From Burkholderiales bacterium (GTDB lineage: Bacteria; Pseudomonadota; Gammaproteobacteria; Burkholderiales; Burkholderiaceae_C): a stretch of 51,016 nucleotides of DNA. Made by a program: the position numbers and the translations under genes. Shown here in pieces: positions 29,964 to 36,258 of the stretch. The notes below the pieces were generated by a model that saw only the letters and a program-made list of their open reading frames with translations, was not told where the DNA came from and made no database searches. The stretch spans positions 1 to 51,016 of the forward strand of contig JAGWTH010000028.1 of assembly GCA_028868995.1 (NCBI GenBank), read 5' to 3'. Position 1 is the stretch's first letter, and each line of letters starts with the position of its first letter.

Positions 29964-30515
29964 TTACTCGTCGAACCCCGGCCCAGGCAGTCCATCGATG
30001 CTTCTCGCGTTCTTCTCTCGACGGTACGCAGGCAGGTTGGCTGCTCCCTTCGTCTGAACCCAGCGCTGCAGCGTGTCGCGCTCGCCAACCAGATCCATGT
30101 TCGGAACGCTGTAGCCGCAGGAATCGCTCACCCGAGTGACATGGACGCGGATGATCGCTCTCGTGCCCGGGTGCGACGGGAAGCCTGCACTTGCCTCGGT
30201 CCATTCGGCGGAACTCCGGACAATGGCCTCGCCCCGTCCATGCAGCCGCACGATCCTGGGTGGGCCCGAGAACGCGCAAAACATCAGGACGATCCGTCCG
30301 TTCTCCTCGAGGTGCGCGGCCGTTTCCGCGCCGCTGCCCGTGAGATCCGCGTAGGCCACCGTGGTCGGACCCAACACCCGGAACGTGTCGAGCCCCTTGG
30401 GGGAACAGTTGACGTGGCCGTCCCGCGAGAGCGGCGCGGTGGCCACGAAGAACACAGGCTGGCGCGTGAGCCAGGCCCCGAGCTCGGGCGTGATGGCAGC
30501 GTATGTCTTTCCCAT
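29964..30515 (-). CDS. Pyridoxamine 5'-phosphate oxidase family (FMN-binding split barrel) protein
   Basis: The 183-residue protein opens GKTYAAITPELGAWLTRQPV, followed by FFVATAPLSRDGHVNCSPKG and TTVAYADLTGSGAETAAHLE, the pattern of PNPOx-like flavin/F420-fold proteins (SPKG flavin-phosphate contact). It ends with a charged tail (YRREKNARSIDGLPG). This subgroup is usually annotated as a general-stress FMN-binding oxidoreductase, not as true PdxH. It is the first gene beyond the attC-like repeat at 30583-30642, so it could itself be a cassette, but no attC-like sequence was found on its distal side. Confidence 0.87.
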   Translation of the reverse strand: MGKTYAAITPELGAWLTRQPVFFVATAPLSRDGHVNCSPKGLDTFRVLGPTTVAYADLTGSGAETAAHLEENGRIVLMFCAFSGPPRIVRLHGRGEAIVRSSAEWTEASAGFPSHPGTRAIIRVHVTRVSDSCGYSVPNMDLVGERDTLQRWVQTKGAANLPAYRREKNARSIDGLPGPGFDE

Positions 30516-30582
30516 GGTCGTGCGTCCCGTCTAGCGTGACGGTGCCTGCCGCGTTGCGACAAGGGGTTGGGAGGTGCAGGAT

Positions 30583-30642
30583 GTCCAACCGCGCCTCGCG
30601 GCGCCTTGCCGCAACGTGTCCGAGTCGACCGTTCTGTTCGAC
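30583..30642 (-). repeat. attC-like element 3 (downstream of the DUF7661-like gene)
   Basis: On the plus strand it opens with GTCCAAC (30583-30589, fits RYYYAAC) and closes with GTTCGAC (30636-30642, one mismatch to the complement). The inner segment GCAACGTGTCCGAGTCGACCG (30611-30631) matches 19 of 21 positions of attC-like element 2 once a 4-nt gap is allowed. It is 60 bp, within the usual attC range. Confidence 0.55.
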
Positions 30643-30707
30643 AGCGACGGGACTTTCTCGGCCATCTCACTGGACCTCGTGCGCTTCTCTTCCATCTGCA
30701 TTCGTCG

Positions 30708-30926
30708 TCATTCGATCCGCCTCACATCACCGTTGCCTGGTGCGGCGCTTTCGTGGAACAGGTCAAAAAGATACTGCCCCAGATCCTCCTCGCCAAGGAA
30801 GTCTGGGACCACGAATCCAGCAGGCGCCCGCTTTCCGTCAGATCCCACGGCGTAGGCCTGCCACGATTCGCCTTGCCGCTGAACCGAGAAGATGCGACCA
30901 AACACGTTGAAACGAAGCTGCTTCAT
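30708..30926 (-). CDS. DUF7661-like small protein (integron cassette gene)
   Basis: The 72-residue protein begins MKQLRFNVFGRIFSVQRQGE and contains WQAYAVGSDGKRAPAGFVVP, then LGQYLFDLFHESAAPGNGDV. The FNVFGR...GSDGKR...YL.DLFHE pattern is what I recognise as the DUF7661 family, of unknown function; naming is from memory. It starts 4 nt after the attC-like element 2 and ends about 65 nt before element 3, so it fits a one-gene cassette. No clear ribosome site precedes the ATG, a common feature of cassette genes. Confidence 0.75.
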   Translation of the reverse strand: MKQLRFNVFGRIFSVQRQGESWQAYAVGSDGKRAPAGFVVPDFLGEEDLGQYLFDLFHESAAPGNGDVRRIE

Positions 30927-30930
30927 TGCG

Positions 30931-30987
30931 GTCTAAAATCGATGTGGAACCGCAAGCTCCGTGTCCGGGTGGACCGACCTGTCAGCC
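30931..30987 (-). repeat. attC-like element 2
   Basis: The plus strand opens GTCTAAA (30931-30937, one change from RYYYAAC) and closes near GTCAGCC (30981-30987), which overlaps the stop codon of the preceding short ORF. The core 30952-30976 is identical at 21 of 25 positions to 31208-31232 of element 1, and CTAAAATCGA at its left matches CTAAATCGA of element 1. The shared blocks make this a repeated element and not chance. Confidence 0.6.
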
Positions 30988-31164
30988 CTCAGTCCGTCCA
31001 ATGAGGAACGCATAGTCACCTCCCTCAGAGTCGTACGCCGCCTTCACCGAATCGAAGGATCCGCTCCGCAGGTCCGCAGCCAGCTTCGCAGTGCCGCGCT
31101 CCAGCTCGTCGGGTGAGCACAGGCTGTACTGCTTGATCTTTACCGGGCCGATTGCTCTAGCCAT
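30982..31164 (-). CDS. Short cassette ORF (60 aa), possibly a methyltransferase C-terminal fragment
   Basis: The family is not recognised with confidence. From ATG 31164 (GGAGAG about 10-15 nt upstream) it encodes MARAIGPVKIKQYSLCSPDE, then LERGTAKLAADLRSGSFDSV and a tail GGDYAFLIGRTEG. The LAADLRSG...DYAFLIGR ending resembles the last strand of class I SAM methyltransferases, so this may be a fragment of one captured in a cassette. A longer reading from 31197 would start inside attC-like element 1. It is bracketed by elements 1 and 2. Confidence 0.5.
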   Translation of the reverse strand: MARAIGPVKIKQYSLCSPDELERGTAKLAADLRSGSFDSVKAAYDSEGGDYAFLIGRTEG

Positions 31165-31192
31165 TTGACCACTCTCTCCGTTAGGTAAGAGT

Positions 31193-31243
31193 GTCAACTA
31201 AATCGAGGCAATCTCCGTGTCCGTGTCGACTGCCAAGTTAGAC
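31193..31243 (-). repeat. attC-like element 1 (downstream of the GIY-YIG gene)
   Basis: On the minus strand, R'' GTCTAAC (31237-31243) is followed by an inner stem in which 31228-31234 pairs with 31207-31213 (GGCAGTC/GATTGCC, one G-T wobble), and then GTTGAC (31193-31198), a shortened complement of R''. The 51-bp AAC...GTT polarity and nested arms fit attC. The 10-mer GTTAGACAGC here (plus strand, 31237-31246) reappears inverted at 31721-31730, so the pair flanks the GIY-YIG gene. Confidence 0.62.
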
Positions 31244-31249
31244 AGCAGC

Positions 31250-31720
31250 TCAGTGGTTGTCAAAATCATTGTGCTTCGCCTTCACAGCAAGCGCCACGTA
31301 GACCTCAAGTAGCGCTTGCCGCACTGGGTCCGATTCTTCGACGAATCTCAGCTCCATGCCGCGAATTCTCGCTTTCGCCTCAAGGAATGCCGCAGCGAAT
31401 TCGGGCTCGGCGACTAGCGCAGCGCGCGATCCCTCTCCCGGCCGATACGTTGCTTCGGTGCGGCCGGTCGCACGGCGGGCGAGACGGAATGCGAAAGCTG
31501 CCATGCGGTGAGTCGCACCAGGACGACAATGCCTTCTGATCCGAGCGCGGATATCGTTGCTTCGGCCGACATACAGGAACTCTCCGCCTTCCGAGAAGAG
31601 ATAGACACCCGCCTTGGGCATGTTTTTCGGGAGGTCGGCAGGATTAACGGGCGGCATCGCCAGCAATGCCTCCAGCTTCGGCTTGAGAGCGGCAACGTGG
31701 GTGAGAAACTCGGCGTCCAT
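31250..31720 (-). CDS. GIY-YIG nuclease-domain protein (first integron cassette)
   Basis: The 156-residue protein starts at ATG 31720 (MDAEFLTHVAALKPKLEALL). It contains AGVYLFSEGGEFLYVGRSND followed by IRARIRRHCRPGA, i.e. the GVY...YVG core and conserved Arg of GIY-YIG nucleases. A C-terminal part has LRFVEESDPVRQALLEVYVA with the catalytic-type Glu (E in LLEVY) and HNDFDNH. It is a stand-alone domain, cytoplasmic, possibly a nuclease or DNA-binding remnant. Its start follows a GTTAGAC core by 3 nt, so it is cassette 1 next to the attachment site; it ends 6 nt before attC-like element 1. Confidence 0.8.
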   Translation of the reverse strand: MDAEFLTHVAALKPKLEALLAMPPVNPADLPKNMPKAGVYLFSEGGEFLYVGRSNDIRARIRRHCRPGATHRMAAFAFRLARRATGRTEATYRPGEGSRAALVAEPEFAAAFLEAKARIRGMELRFVEESDPVRQALLEVYVALAVKAKHNDFDNH

Positions 31721-32032
31721 GCTGTCTAACGTAATGTCTGCCGCGTCCCTGCACCCCCCACGCCGCAATCGTGGGATAAGACCTGCTGGACGACGGCGGA
31801 AAGTTGTTGATTCGTCTGCGATCCGGCTCGGAGCTGCCGGATATCACCCCGGATAAATCCACTGCTGCATCGCCGCGGCGGCGAACCCTTGTCGTGCCGG
31901 CCCCGCAGCTGCGCCGGGGGCGAACTTTGACATTCCATCACTCCCTCCCTGTGCAACCTGCCCCGGCCACTTGTCCCCCGCCAGGCGCGGTGCCTAGACC
32001 GCTCCGGCTTCCCCCGCCTTCGCCGCACCGCC
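31721..32032. other. Putative attI / leader region between integrase and first cassette
   Basis: This 312-bp non-coding stretch lies between the integrase ATG and the first cassette. The minus-strand GTTAGAC at 31724-31730 is the expected cassette insertion point, immediately followed by AGC ATG. Plus-strand TTGACA occurs at 31927-31932, but no convincing -10 follows. On the minus strand, TTTCCG-17 nt-TTATCC lies about 50-90 nt upstream of the first cassette and is a weak candidate for the cassette promoter Pc. No open frame here looks like a gene. Confidence 0.5.
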
Positions 32033-32812
32033 ATGGCCTCGTCCCCGCCTCCGCTGCCGTCCCCTCGCCTGCTGGACCAGGTGCGGGAGCGGGCCCGTTA
32101 TCTTCACTATAGCCTTCGCACCGAAAAAGCCTATCTTTACTGGGCGCGCTTCTTCGTGCGCTGGCACGGTTTGAAGCATCCGCGCGACATGGGCGCGGCC
32201 GAAGTCCAGGCCTTCCTCTCCATGCTGGCCACCCAGCGCCGGGTTTCCTCCTCCACCCACAACCAGGCCCTCAGCGCCCTGCTGTTCCTGTACCGCGAGG
32301 TGCTGGGGATCGACCTGCCCTGGCTGCAGGACCTGCAGCGTCCGGCCTACCGGCGCCGCATTCCCACCGTGCTCACGCGCGAGGAGGTGGCCGCGCTGCT
32401 GGCGGCGATGTCGGGCGAGATGGCGCTGGTCGCCCGTCTCCTGTACGGCACCGGCATGCGCCTGATGGAGGCGCTGCGCCTGCGGGTGAAGGACGTGGAT
32501 TTCGACCGGCACGCCATCGTGATCCGCGAGGCCAAGGGCAGCAAGGACCGCGTGGTGATGCTGCCCCGGGCGCTGGAGGCGCCGCTGCGCTCCCAGCTGG
32601 AGCTGGCCCGGATGCAGTGGAACCTGGACCGGCGCCAGTCGCGCGGCGGGGTGGAGGTGCCGTTCTCCCTGGAGCGCAAGTACCCGAACGTCGGCCGGAC
32701 CTGGGGCTGGTTCTGGGTGTTTCCCGCGCCTTCGCTGTCGACCGATCCCGCCACGGGCGGCACGCGCAGCCCGCTCGATGCGCTCGCCGCCTCCGCAGGC
32801 ACGTCCGCTTGA
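32033..32812 (+). pseudogene. intI: Integron integrase (IntI) with deleted catalytic C-terminus
   Basis: The 259-residue product has a good IntI N-terminal part: LLDQVRERARYLHYSLRTEK, STHNQALSALLFLYREVLG, box I Arg 143 (YGTGMRLMEALRLRVKD) and Lys 171 ([12 protein letters not shown]). The integron-specific insert is present at about 195-233 ([19 protein letters not shown]). After LSTDPATGG (about 243) the sequence jumps straight to TRSPLDAL, which is the normal extreme C-terminal end of such integrases. The box II HxLRH motif and nucleophilic Tyr are therefore missing, consistent with an in-frame internal deletion of roughly 70-85 residues against the usual 320-340 aa. Recombinase activity is not expected. 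Confidence 0.85.
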
Positions 32813-32843
32813 ACTGTCCGCGGGCGGCGGGCACACTCCCGCC

Positions 32844-33455
32844 ATGGGCCACGACCACCCGCACGACCACGACCACAGCGAACTCGACGCCACCGAGCTG
32901 CGCGTGCGCGCGCTGCAGACCGTCCTCACCGAAAAGGGCTACATCGAGCCGGCGGCGCTCGACACCATCGTCGACACCTACCAGACCCGCAGCGGGCCGC
33001 GCAACGGCGCCCGGGTGGTCGCGCGGGCCTGGTCGGACCCGCGCTTCATGGACTGGCTGCTGCGCGACGCCACGGCCGCCATCGCCTCGCTGGGCTACAC
33101 CGGCCGCCAGGGCGAGCACATGGTGGCGGTGGCCAACACCGACGAGGTCCACCACATGGTGGTGTGCACGCTGTGCAGCTGCTACCCCTGGCCGGTGCTG
33201 GGCCTGCCGCCGGTCTGGTACAAGAGCGCGCCCTACCGCTCGCGCGCCGTGCGCGACCCGCGTGGCGTGCTGGCGGAGTTCGGCGTCGCGCTGCCGCCGG
33301 GCAAGCAGGTGCGCGTGTGGGACTCCACCGCGGAGGTGCGCTACCTCGTGATCCCGCAGCGGCCGGCCGGCACCGACGGCCTGGACGAGGAGGCGCTCGC
33401 CGCGCTCGTCACCCGCGACAGCATGATCGGCACCGGGCTGCCGCTGAATCCATGA
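32844..33455 (+). CDS. nthA: Nitrile hydratase subunit alpha (cobalt type)
   Basis: The 203-residue subunit hydrates nitriles to amides with the beta subunit. The metal-claw motif [20 protein letters not shown] is intact; Thr in CTLCSC marks the cobalt (non-corrin Co3+) type, whereas iron types have CSLCSC. The N-terminus [12 protein letters not shown] is strongly His-rich and may help acquire metal. ATG 32844 was chosen because it opens this His-rich segment. It starts 31 nt after the integrase remnant and overlaps nthB by 4 nt. Confidence 0.95.
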   Translation: MGHDHPHDHDHSELDATELRVRALQTVLTEKGYIEPAALDTIVDTYQTRSGPRNGARVVARAWSDPRFMDWLLRDATAAIASLGYTGRQGEHMVAVANTDEVHHMVVCTLCSCYPWPVLGLPPVWYKSAPYRSRAVRDPRGVLAEFGVALPPGKQVRVWDSTAEVRYLVIPQRPAGTDGLDEEALAALVTRDSMIGTGLPLNP

Positions 33456-34111
33456 CTTACACCACGCATGCCGACCTGGGCGGGCAGCACGTGCCCGGCC
33501 GCATCGAACCCGAGGAAGAGTCGGTGCGCTTCCACGCAGGCTGGGAGCGATCGGCCCTGGCCGTCGTGCTCGCCATGGGCGCGACGGGCAGCTGGAACAT
33601 CGACATGAGCCGCTCGGCGCGCGAGACCCTGACCGATTACGAGAGCTTGACCTACTACGAGATCTGGCTGGCGGCGCTGGAGAAGCTGATGCGCGAACGC
33701 GGCCAGCTGTTCCCCGACGAGGTCGCCGCCGGCCGCATGCTGCATGCGCCGGCGCCGGTCGCGCGCGTGCTGCATGCGGGCGAGGTCGCGGCCGCGCTCG
33801 CCCGGGGCTCGCCCACGGTGCGCACGGGCGGCCCGGCGGCGCGCTTTCGCGTCGGCGCCAGCGTGCGCACGCTGGCGCAGGCGGCCCCGCACCACACCCG
33901 CCTGCCCGGCTACGCGCGCGGCAAGCTCGGCACCATCGAGCGCGTGCACGGCAACCACGTGTTCGCCGACTCGCACGCCCAGGGGCTCGGCGAGGATCCG
34001 CAGCCGCTGTACACCGTGGTGTTCGAGGGCGCCGAGCTGTGGGGGCCGCAGGCCGCGCCGGGCCTGCACGTGTCCATCGACGCCTGGCAGCCCTACCTGG
34101 AGGCGGCGTGA
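33452..34111 (+). CDS. nthB: Nitrile hydratase subunit beta
   Basis: The 219-residue subunit forms the active site with the alpha chain. It begins [20 protein letters not shown] and has [40 protein letters not shown], then the C-terminal SH3-like barrel [20 protein letters not shown] with [17 protein letters not shown] and [10 protein letters not shown]. All are typical NHase beta blocks, including the beta Arg residues near the claw. ATGA overlap with nthA and GTGA overlap with the next gene indicate tight coupling. Confidence 0.95.
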   Translation: MTYTTHADLGGQHVPGRIEPEEESVRFHAGWERSALAVVLAMGATGSWNIDMSRSARETLTDYESLTYYEIWLAALEKLMRERGQLFPDEVAAGRMLHAPAPVARVLHAGEVAAALARGSPTVRTGGPAARFRVGASVRTLAQAAPHHTRLPGYARGKLGTIERVHGNHVFADSHAQGLGEDPQPLYTVVFEGAELWGPQAAPGLHVSIDAWQPYLEAA

Positions 34112-34470
34112 CCGCCGTGCCGGACCTGCCGGGCCTGCCGCGCGACGACGGCGGTCCCGTCTTCGCGGCGCCCTGGCAGGCGCAGGCCTTCGCCATGACC
34201 GTGCAGCTGCACGAGCGCGGCCTGTTCGACTGGAAGGACTGGGCGCGAGCGCTGGCCGACACCATCCGCGCGGCGCCCGCGCAGCCGGGCGAGGACGCCG
34301 GCGAGGCCTACTGGCGCCAGTGGCTGCAGACGCTGGAGGGCATCGTGGCGGCCAAGGGTGCGAGCTCGCCCGGCGAGCTGCAGCGCTACCAGCGCGCCTG
34401 GGACCACGCCGCCGACCGCACGCCGCACGGCCAGCCGATCGCGCTGCGGCCCGAGGACTTCGCGCCCTGA
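34108..34470 (+). CDS. Nitrile hydratase accessory (activator) protein
   Basis: The 120-residue protein resembles the small beta-homologous activator of cobalt nitrile hydratases (P14K/NhlE-type), which delivers cobalt by subunit exchange. Seen are DDGGPVFAAPWQAQAFAMTV, LFDWKDWARALADTIRAA and AYWRQWLQTLEGIVAAKG, matching the N-terminal half of NHase beta. A GTG start (34108) overlaps the nthB stop. No amidase, aldoxime dehydratase or cobalt transporter gene follows: the next gene is on the other strand. Confidence 0.92.
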   Translation: MTAVPDLPGLPRDDGGPVFAAPWQAQAFAMTVQLHERGLFDWKDWARALADTIRAAPAQPGEDAGEAYWRQWLQTLEGIVAAKGASSPGELQRYQRAWDHAADRTPHGQPIALRPEDFAP

Positions 34471-34486
34471 GTCCGGCGCGCGCCCT

Positions 34487-34855
34487 TCAGTCGCCGAAGG
34501 CCTCGCGCAGGGCCGAACAGAAGTCCTCGGTGCCGGTGAGCGTCAGCGTGAGCGTCACGCGCGGCGGGTCGGGATCGCCCGGCTCGAAGTCCAGCCGCGC
34601 CGCACCCGGCACGTAGCGCACGTCGAGCGGCGTGGCCACCTCGCGCACGCCGTGCAGGGCGTAGTCCCAGGTGCCGCCCTCCTCCAGCGGGGCGGCGGGG
34701 CCGAACTGGCGCTCGGCCCAGTCCAGCACCGCGAGCACCTCGGCCTGCAGCGCCGGCAGCTGCGCCGGCGTGGCGCTCGCCATGGCGTCGAAGCTGCCGT
34801 GGCCGTGCGCGTCGCCGCTGAAGTCGAAGTCGAGGTAGGCCAGGCCCATGGTCAC
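34487..34855 (-). CDS. Hypothetical protein (122 aa), conserved-looking
   Basis: I cannot name the family. The protein reads MTMGLAYLDFDFSGDAHGHG, LDWAERQFGPAAPLEEGGTW and DYALHGVREVATPLDVRYVP, then a beta-rich tail RVTLTLTLTGTEDFCSALRE. No signal peptide or membrane segment is visible, so it is probably cytoplasmic. It is convergent with the nitrile hydratase accessory gene (16-nt gap) and divergent from the TPP riboswitch. Similar proteins seem to accompany this locus in related Comamonadaceae, from memory only. An ATG at 34849 is an equally possible start. Confidence 0.7.
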   Translation of the reverse strand: MTMGLAYLDFDFSGDAHGHGSFDAMASATPAQLPALQAEVLAVLDWAERQFGPAAPLEEGGTWDYALHGVREVATPLDVRYVPGAARLDFEPGDPDPPRVTLTLTLTGTEDFCSALREAFGD

Positions 34856-34877
34856 GCGATCATAGGCCCGGCGGCGC

Positions 34878-34883
34878 TATACT
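34878..34883 (+). promoter_or_regulatory. Probable -10 box (TATACT) of the thi operon
   Basis: TATACT lies just upstream of the riboswitch, so the transcript would begin at about its first base. No good -35 hexamer is seen 16-18 nt upstream. Confidence 0.4.
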
Positions 34884-34889
34884 TTGCCT

Positions 34890-34984
34890 TCGCTCCGGGG
34901 TGCGGGCGGCAAGTGCCGCTCCGCTGAGATGGCCAGCACCAAACCCGTGAACTTGAACCGGTTCGCACCGGCGTAAGGAGAGCC
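34890..34984 (+). ncRNA. TPP riboswitch (THI element)
   Basis: Conserved THI-box blocks occur in order: CTCCGGGGTGC (34894-34904), CTGAGA (34924-34929), CCCGTGAACTTGAACCGG and CACCGGCGTAAGGAG ending near 34980. GCTCC (34892-34896) can pair with GGAG(AGC) (34977-34983) as P1. The AGGAG that serves the leader ORF start (ATG 34987) lies inside this 3' P1 strand, so thiamine pyrophosphate binding should hide the ribosome site and shut off translation of the thiamine genes. Confidence 0.92.
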
Positions 34985-34986
34985 GC

Positions 34987-35028
34987 ATGAACTCCCTCCC
35001 CCCGCTTCCCGAGGACCTGCCGCGATGA
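34987..35028 (+). CDS. 13-codon leader ORF between riboswitch and thiO
   Basis: ATG 34987 sits 6 nt after the AGGAG of the riboswitch and opens a 13-residue peptide ([13 protein letters not shown]) whose TGA overlaps the thiO ATG (ATGA at 35025-35028). The ribosome site controlled by the riboswitch therefore directly serves this mini-ORF, and thiO would be translated by reinitiation or coupling. Its own GAGG lies at about 35011. The peptide is proline-rich. It could also be a decayed start of a former first gene. Confidence 0.55.
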   Translation: MNSLPPLPEDLPR

Positions 35029-36053
35029 GGATCGCCATCGCCGGCGCCGGCCTGCTCGGGCGCCTGCTCGCTTTCCGCCTCGCGGGCGCGGGCCACGAGG
35101 TGCACGTGTTCGACCCGGCCCCGCATGCCGAGGCGCGCGGCGCCGCCGGCTGGACCGCCGCGGGCATGCTCAGCCCGGTGGCCGAACTCGAGTGCGCCGA
35201 CGAGAACGTGTTCCGCCTGGGACTGCGCACCATGGAGCTGTGGCCGCAGTGGCTGGGCGATCTCGCCGTGCCGGTGGAGTGTTCGTTCGACGGCAGCCTG
35301 CTGCTCGCGCACCGCGGCGACGAGGGCGCGGCGCGGCGGGTGATCGAGCTGCTGGAAGGCAAGGTCGATGCCATCGATTCCGGCCGTGCGCTGGCGCCGC
35401 AGCCGCTCGCAGCGGCCGACCTGCGCGCCCTCGAGCCCTCCGTGCAAGGCCCCGCCCACGCCTGGCTGCTGCCGCACGAGGGCCGCATCCACACCGTGCA
35501 GGCCATGCAGGCGCTGGCCGCCGTGCCCGGCGTGCACTGGCATTGGAACCGCACAGTCACCGCCTGCGAGCCGGGCCTGCTGCGCCTGGACGACGGCGAG
35601 CAGCGCTTCGACCGGGTGTTCGACGTGCGCGGCACCGGCGCGCGGCCGCAGCTGCCCGTGCGCGGCGTGCGCGGCGAGATCTTCTGGCTGCAGGCGCCGG
35701 GCGCCACGCTGCGCCGGCCGCTGCGGCTGCTGCATCCGCGCTACCGCGTCTACCTGGTGCCGCGCGCGCCCGACCTCGTGGTGGTGGGCGCCAGCGAGAT
35801 CGAAAGCGAGGACCGCTCCCCGGTCTCGCTGCGCAGCACGGTGGAACTGCTGGCCGCGGCGCACAGCGTGATCCCCGAACTGGCCGAGGCGCGCATCGTG
35901 CACAGCGAATCCAACCTGCGCCCCGCCCTGCCGGACAACCTGCCACTGCTGGCCACCCAGGACGGCCTCACGCGCATCAACGGCCTGTTCCGCCACGGCT
36001 GGCTGATCGCGCCGGCGCTGGTGGAGCGGGCGCTGACGGAAATGGGAACATGA
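35025..36053 (+). CDS. thiO: Glycine oxidase-like FAD-dependent oxidoreductase ThiO
   Basis: The 342-residue flavoprotein probably oxidises glycine to the imine needed for thiazole synthesis by ThiG. It shows the N-terminal dinucleotide-binding motif [20 protein letters not shown], then [18 protein letters not shown] with the conserved Gly-rich loop, [14 protein letters not shown], and the C-terminal FAD contact [19 protein letters not shown]. Location after a TPP riboswitch and directly before thiS-thiG supports the assignment over other DAAO-family oxidases. It overlaps thiS by 4 nt. Confidence 0.9.
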   Translation: MRIAIAGAGLLGRLLAFRLAGAGHEVHVFDPAPHAEARGAAGWTAAGMLSPVAELECADENVFRLGLRTMELWPQWLGDLAVPVECSFDGSLLLAHRGDEGAARRVIELLEGKVDAIDSGRALAPQPLAAADLRALEPSVQGPAHAWLLPHEGRIHTVQAMQALAAVPGVHWHWNRTVTACEPGLLRLDDGEQRFDRVFDVRGTGARPQLPVRGVRGEIFWLQAPGATLRRPLRLLHPRYRVYLVPRAPDLVVVGASEIESEDRSPVSLRSTVELLAAAHSVIPELAEARIVHSESNLRPALPDNLPLLATQDGLTRINGLFRHGWLIAPALVERALTEMGT

Positions 36054-36256
36054 CATTGCAGATCACGGTCAATGGCGAGCCGCGCAGCGTGGACGACCAC
36101 GCGACGCTGGCCGACCTGGTGGCGGCGCTGGGGCAGCCGCCCCAGGCGCTGGCCACGGCCGTCAACGGCGACTTCGTGCCGCGCGCCGCCCGCGAGGGCG
36201 TGCAGCTGCGCGAGGGCGACGCCGTCTTCACCTTCCAGCCCATCACAGGAGGTTGA
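36050..36256 (+). CDS. thiS: Sulfur carrier protein ThiS
   Basis: This 68-residue ubiquitin-like protein ends in the required Gly-Gly (TFQPITGG), the site adenylated by ThiF and thiocarboxylated for thiazole synthesis. [20 protein letters not shown] and [14 protein letters not shown] fit ThiS. The ATG at 36050 overlaps the thiO stop. No thiF gene is seen in the window. Confidence 0.95.
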   Translation: MTLQITVNGEPRSVDDHATLADLVAALGQPPQALATAVNGDFVPRAAREGVQLREGDAVFTFQPITGG

Positions 36257-36258
36257 GC

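Larger units (their letters stand above)
30583..32812 (-). mobile_element. Decayed chromosomal integron: inactivated integrase plus minus-strand cassette array
   Basis: A truncated integron-type integrase (32033-32812, plus strand) faces away from small minus-strand genes, the classic divergent integron layout. Nearest the integrase, three genes are separated by related attC-like elements at 31193-31243, 30931-30987 and 30583-30642, and the first gene starts 3 nt after a GTTAGAC core (minus strand). Base composition of 30.5-31.8 kb is visibly less G+C-rich than the surrounding chromosome. The left limit is uncertain; the minus-strand single genes down to 25.2 kb may be older cassettes whose sites have decayed, or ordinary chromosome. 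Confidence 0.7.

Noticed and set aside
30551..30617. Strong palindrome (GTTGCGACAAGG with CCTTGCCGCAAC, plus inner GGTTGG/CCAACC) as an attC
   Set aside because: Its polarity is GTT at the left and AAC at the right, opposite to attC on either strand. It overlaps attC-like element 3 but was not used to define it; a structural role remains possible.
31164..31197. Longer start (ATG 31197) for the 60-aa cassette ORF
   Set aside because: It lies inside attC-like element 1 and lacks a ribosome site.
31927..31955. TTGACA as the -35 of an integrase promoter
   Set aside because: The hexamers 16-18 nt downstream (CTGTGC, TGTGCA) bear little resemblance to a -10 box.
32844..34470. Nitrile hydratase genes as integron cassettes
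   Set aside because: They lie on the integrase's 3' side and on the same strand, with overlapping multi-gene organisation and no attC between them.
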